From positions 331-7,000 of the forward strand of contig DAFR01000132.1 of assembly GCA_002497965.1 (NCBI GenBank): a stretch of DNA of 6,670 nucleotides, in the 5' to 3' direction. Under the pieces are notes generated by a model. It had not been told where the DNA came from. It was given only the letters and a program-made list of their open reading frames with translations, and made no database searches. This document shows positions 5,982-6,670 of the stretch, piece after piece. Origin of the DNA: Methanomicrobiaceae archaeon UBA436. Its GTDB lineage: Archaea; Halobacteriota; Methanomicrobia; Methanomicrobiales; Methanoculleaceae. Made by a program: the position numbers and the translations under genes. Positions within the stretch are counted from its first letter, which is position 1, and each line of letters begins with the position of its first letter.

Positions 5982-6215
5982 ATGGATGAGGCAACGAAGA
6001 AGGATTTCAAGACCAGGTTCACCAAGCTGACAATCATGCTCAACATCATCATACTCTGTTTCGCGATAGGCATCTTTGTCCTCCTCAGGTTTGCGCCCGA
6101 ATGGACGCCCGGCCTTGTGATAGGCCTTCTTCTCCTGGCTGCAGGAGCGGTAGTCTCCATATCGTTCCGGAAGCGGTATATCCAGATGAAGGTCTGGCTG
6201 AGCGAACAACCATAG
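5982..6215 (+). CDS. Small two-helix membrane protein, unknown function
   Basis: The 77-residue product has two predicted membrane helices, at about 16-36 (LTIMLNIIILCFAIGIFVLL) and 43-61 (PGLVIGLLLLAAGAVVSIS), joined by a short loop RFAPEWT. A basic N-terminus (KKDFKTRF) and a basic stretch after helix two (RKRYIQMK) suggest that both ends face the cytoplasm. I do not recognise a named family. A GTG one codon upstream (5979) is an alternative start. No Shine-Dalgarno is visible, which fits a leaderless message. It lies 30 bp before the winged-helix gene on the same strand, so the two are probably co-transcribed. Confidence 0.75.
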   Translation: MDEATKKDFKTRFTKLTIMLNIIILCFAIGIFVLLRFAPEWTPGLVIGLLLLAAGAVVSISFRKRYIQMKVWLSEQP

Positions 6216-6245
6216 GGGCGTGGGTATTTCGCCCGCGCGGCAACC

Positions 6246-6545
6246 ATGCTGTCAAAGATCAAATCCGAGATCGAGCTCGTCTCAAGGCATCTTGAGGTTA
6301 TCCGGGTGGTCGTGGAGCATCAGCCCATCGGAATCATGAGGCTCTCTGAAATCCTGGGTCTTCCCTACCACCGGGTTCGCTACTCACTGCGGATCCTGGA
6401 ACAGGAGGGTTACATCCGCGCTTCGCCGGCAGGTGCGGTAGCAACACCCCTGGCGGCGGATCTTCTTTCCAGCCTTGATGATGAGGTAGACGAACTGATT
6501 GAACTCCTGCAGGCCATCCGGAAGAATAATTCCCGTAACGTTTAA
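6246..6545 (+). CDS. Winged helix-turn-helix transcriptional regulator
   Basis: The 99-residue product is a small DNA-binding protein. Residues 4-24 form a first helix. A helix-turn-helix spans about 27-53 (PIGIMRLSEILGLP, then YHRVRYSLRILEQEG), and the wing follows at about 54-68 (GYIRASPAGAVATP). Residues 69-94 (LAADLLSSLDDEVDELIELL) form an acidic helix likely to make a dimer. No ligand-binding domain is present, so it may respond through its partner or only autoregulate. ATG 6246 is the only plausible start, since an in-frame TAG at 6213 is followed by no other start codon. There is no clear Shine-Dalgarno. A small stem (GGGCG 6216-6220, CGCCC 6230-6234) fills the gap after the membrane-protein gene. 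Target genes are unknown. The nearest candidates are its own pair and the divergent peptidase operon. Confidence 0.82.
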   Translation: MLSKIKSEIELVSRHLEVIRVVVEHQPIGIMRLSEILGLPYHRVRYSLRILEQEGYIRASPAGAVATPLAADLLSSLDDEVDELIELLQAIRKNNSRNV

Positions 6546-6549
6546 TATG
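6541..6549 (+). promoter_or_regulatory. TATA-like box for the tRNA-Asn gene
   Basis: TTTAATATG overlaps the stop codon of the regulator gene. Its centre lies about 40 bases before the first tRNA base, which would place the transcription start near 6570 and leave a 5' leader of about 15 bases for RNase P to remove. Confidence 0.45.
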
Positions 6550-6584
6550 ATTCAGTCAAGACTGTATAGGGCAACTGTTCCGGT

Positions 6585-6657
6585 GCCGCCATAACTCAGT
6601 TGGTAGAGTGGCTGGCTGTTAACCAGCATGTCACAGGTTCGAGTCCTGTTGGCGGCG
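6585..6657 (+). tRNA. tRNA-Asn (anticodon GTT)
   Basis: All four arms fold without mismatch. The acceptor stem is GCCGCCA (6585-6591) with TGGCGGC (6650-6656). The D stem is ACTC/GAGT. The anticodon stem is GCTGG (6611-6615) with CCAGC (6623-6627) around the loop CTGTTAA, anticodon GTT at 6618-6620. The T stem is ACAGG (6633-6637) with CCTGT (6645-6649) around TTCGAGT. The discriminator base is G6657. The gene is 73 bases long with a five-base variable loop. CCA is not encoded and must be added by the tRNA nucleotidyltransferase. No intron is present. It reads asparagine codons AAC and AAT. Confidence 0.98.
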
Positions 6658-6667
6658 CTTTCCTTTC
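6658..6667 (+). terminator. Pyrimidine-rich tail after tRNA-Asn
   Basis: CTTTCCTTTC follows the tRNA directly. Two short T runs at this place fit an archaeal T-rich terminator, but the window ends three bases later and the signal may continue beyond it. Confidence 0.3.
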
Positions 6668-6670
6668 AGT

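Noticed and set aside
1..6670. CRISPR array, intact insertion sequence or rRNA
   Set aside because: No regularly spaced repeats, no transposase motif or terminal inverted repeats, and no rRNA-like conserved stretch were seen.

Overview
The window looks archaeal and most like a Methanomicrobiales methanogen of the Methanoculleus type. The organism call is an inference from several signs: a type II (archaeal/eukaryotic-type) methionine aminopeptidase, a single-domain CDC48/PAN-like AAA ATPase, a tRNA-Asn without an encoded CCA end, TATA-like boxes instead of -35/-10 pairs, and GC-rich core genes. No marker here fixes the species.

Three regions can be seen. (1) Positions 1 to about 1410 are an accessory-looking, AT-richer segment (29 of 60 bases are G+C at 241-300 and 26 of 60 at 1201-1260, against 44 of 60 at 4441-4500). 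It carries a secreted six-cysteine protein of unknown function and, 48 bp downstream, a small membrane protein with a coiled-coil tail. (2) Positions 1410 to 1856 hold no intact gene. They do hold the clear remains of a minus-strand secreted-protein gene: a Shine-Dalgarno, a start codon, a signal peptide and the first part of the mature region. It is broken by two frameshifts, both placeable at homopolymer runs, and its reading ends where the AT-richer segment begins. (3) Positions 1857 to 5947 are a tightly packed four-gene minus-strand operon. In transcription order it is an M24 (Xaa-Pro type) peptidase, type II methionine aminopeptidase (map), an AAA ATPase, and a PhnP-like metallo-beta-lactamase-fold hydrolase. 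The first and third junctions overlap or nearly touch (an ATGA overlap, then TGA-G-ATG), so translation is probably coupled. A TATA-like box in front of the AAA gene suggests an internal promoter.

A 34-bp divergent spacer separates that operon from a plus-strand pair: a 77-residue two-helix membrane protein and a 99-residue winged-helix regulator. The pair is followed by a complete tRNA-Asn(GTT) at the right edge.

The operon suggests N-terminal and proline-peptide processing combined with an ATP-driven remodelling enzyme and a metal-dependent hydrolase, but no shared pathway is established for all four. I found no CRISPR array, intact insertion sequence or rRNA. The least explained parts are the accessory secreted/membrane pair and the decayed signal-peptide gene next to it.
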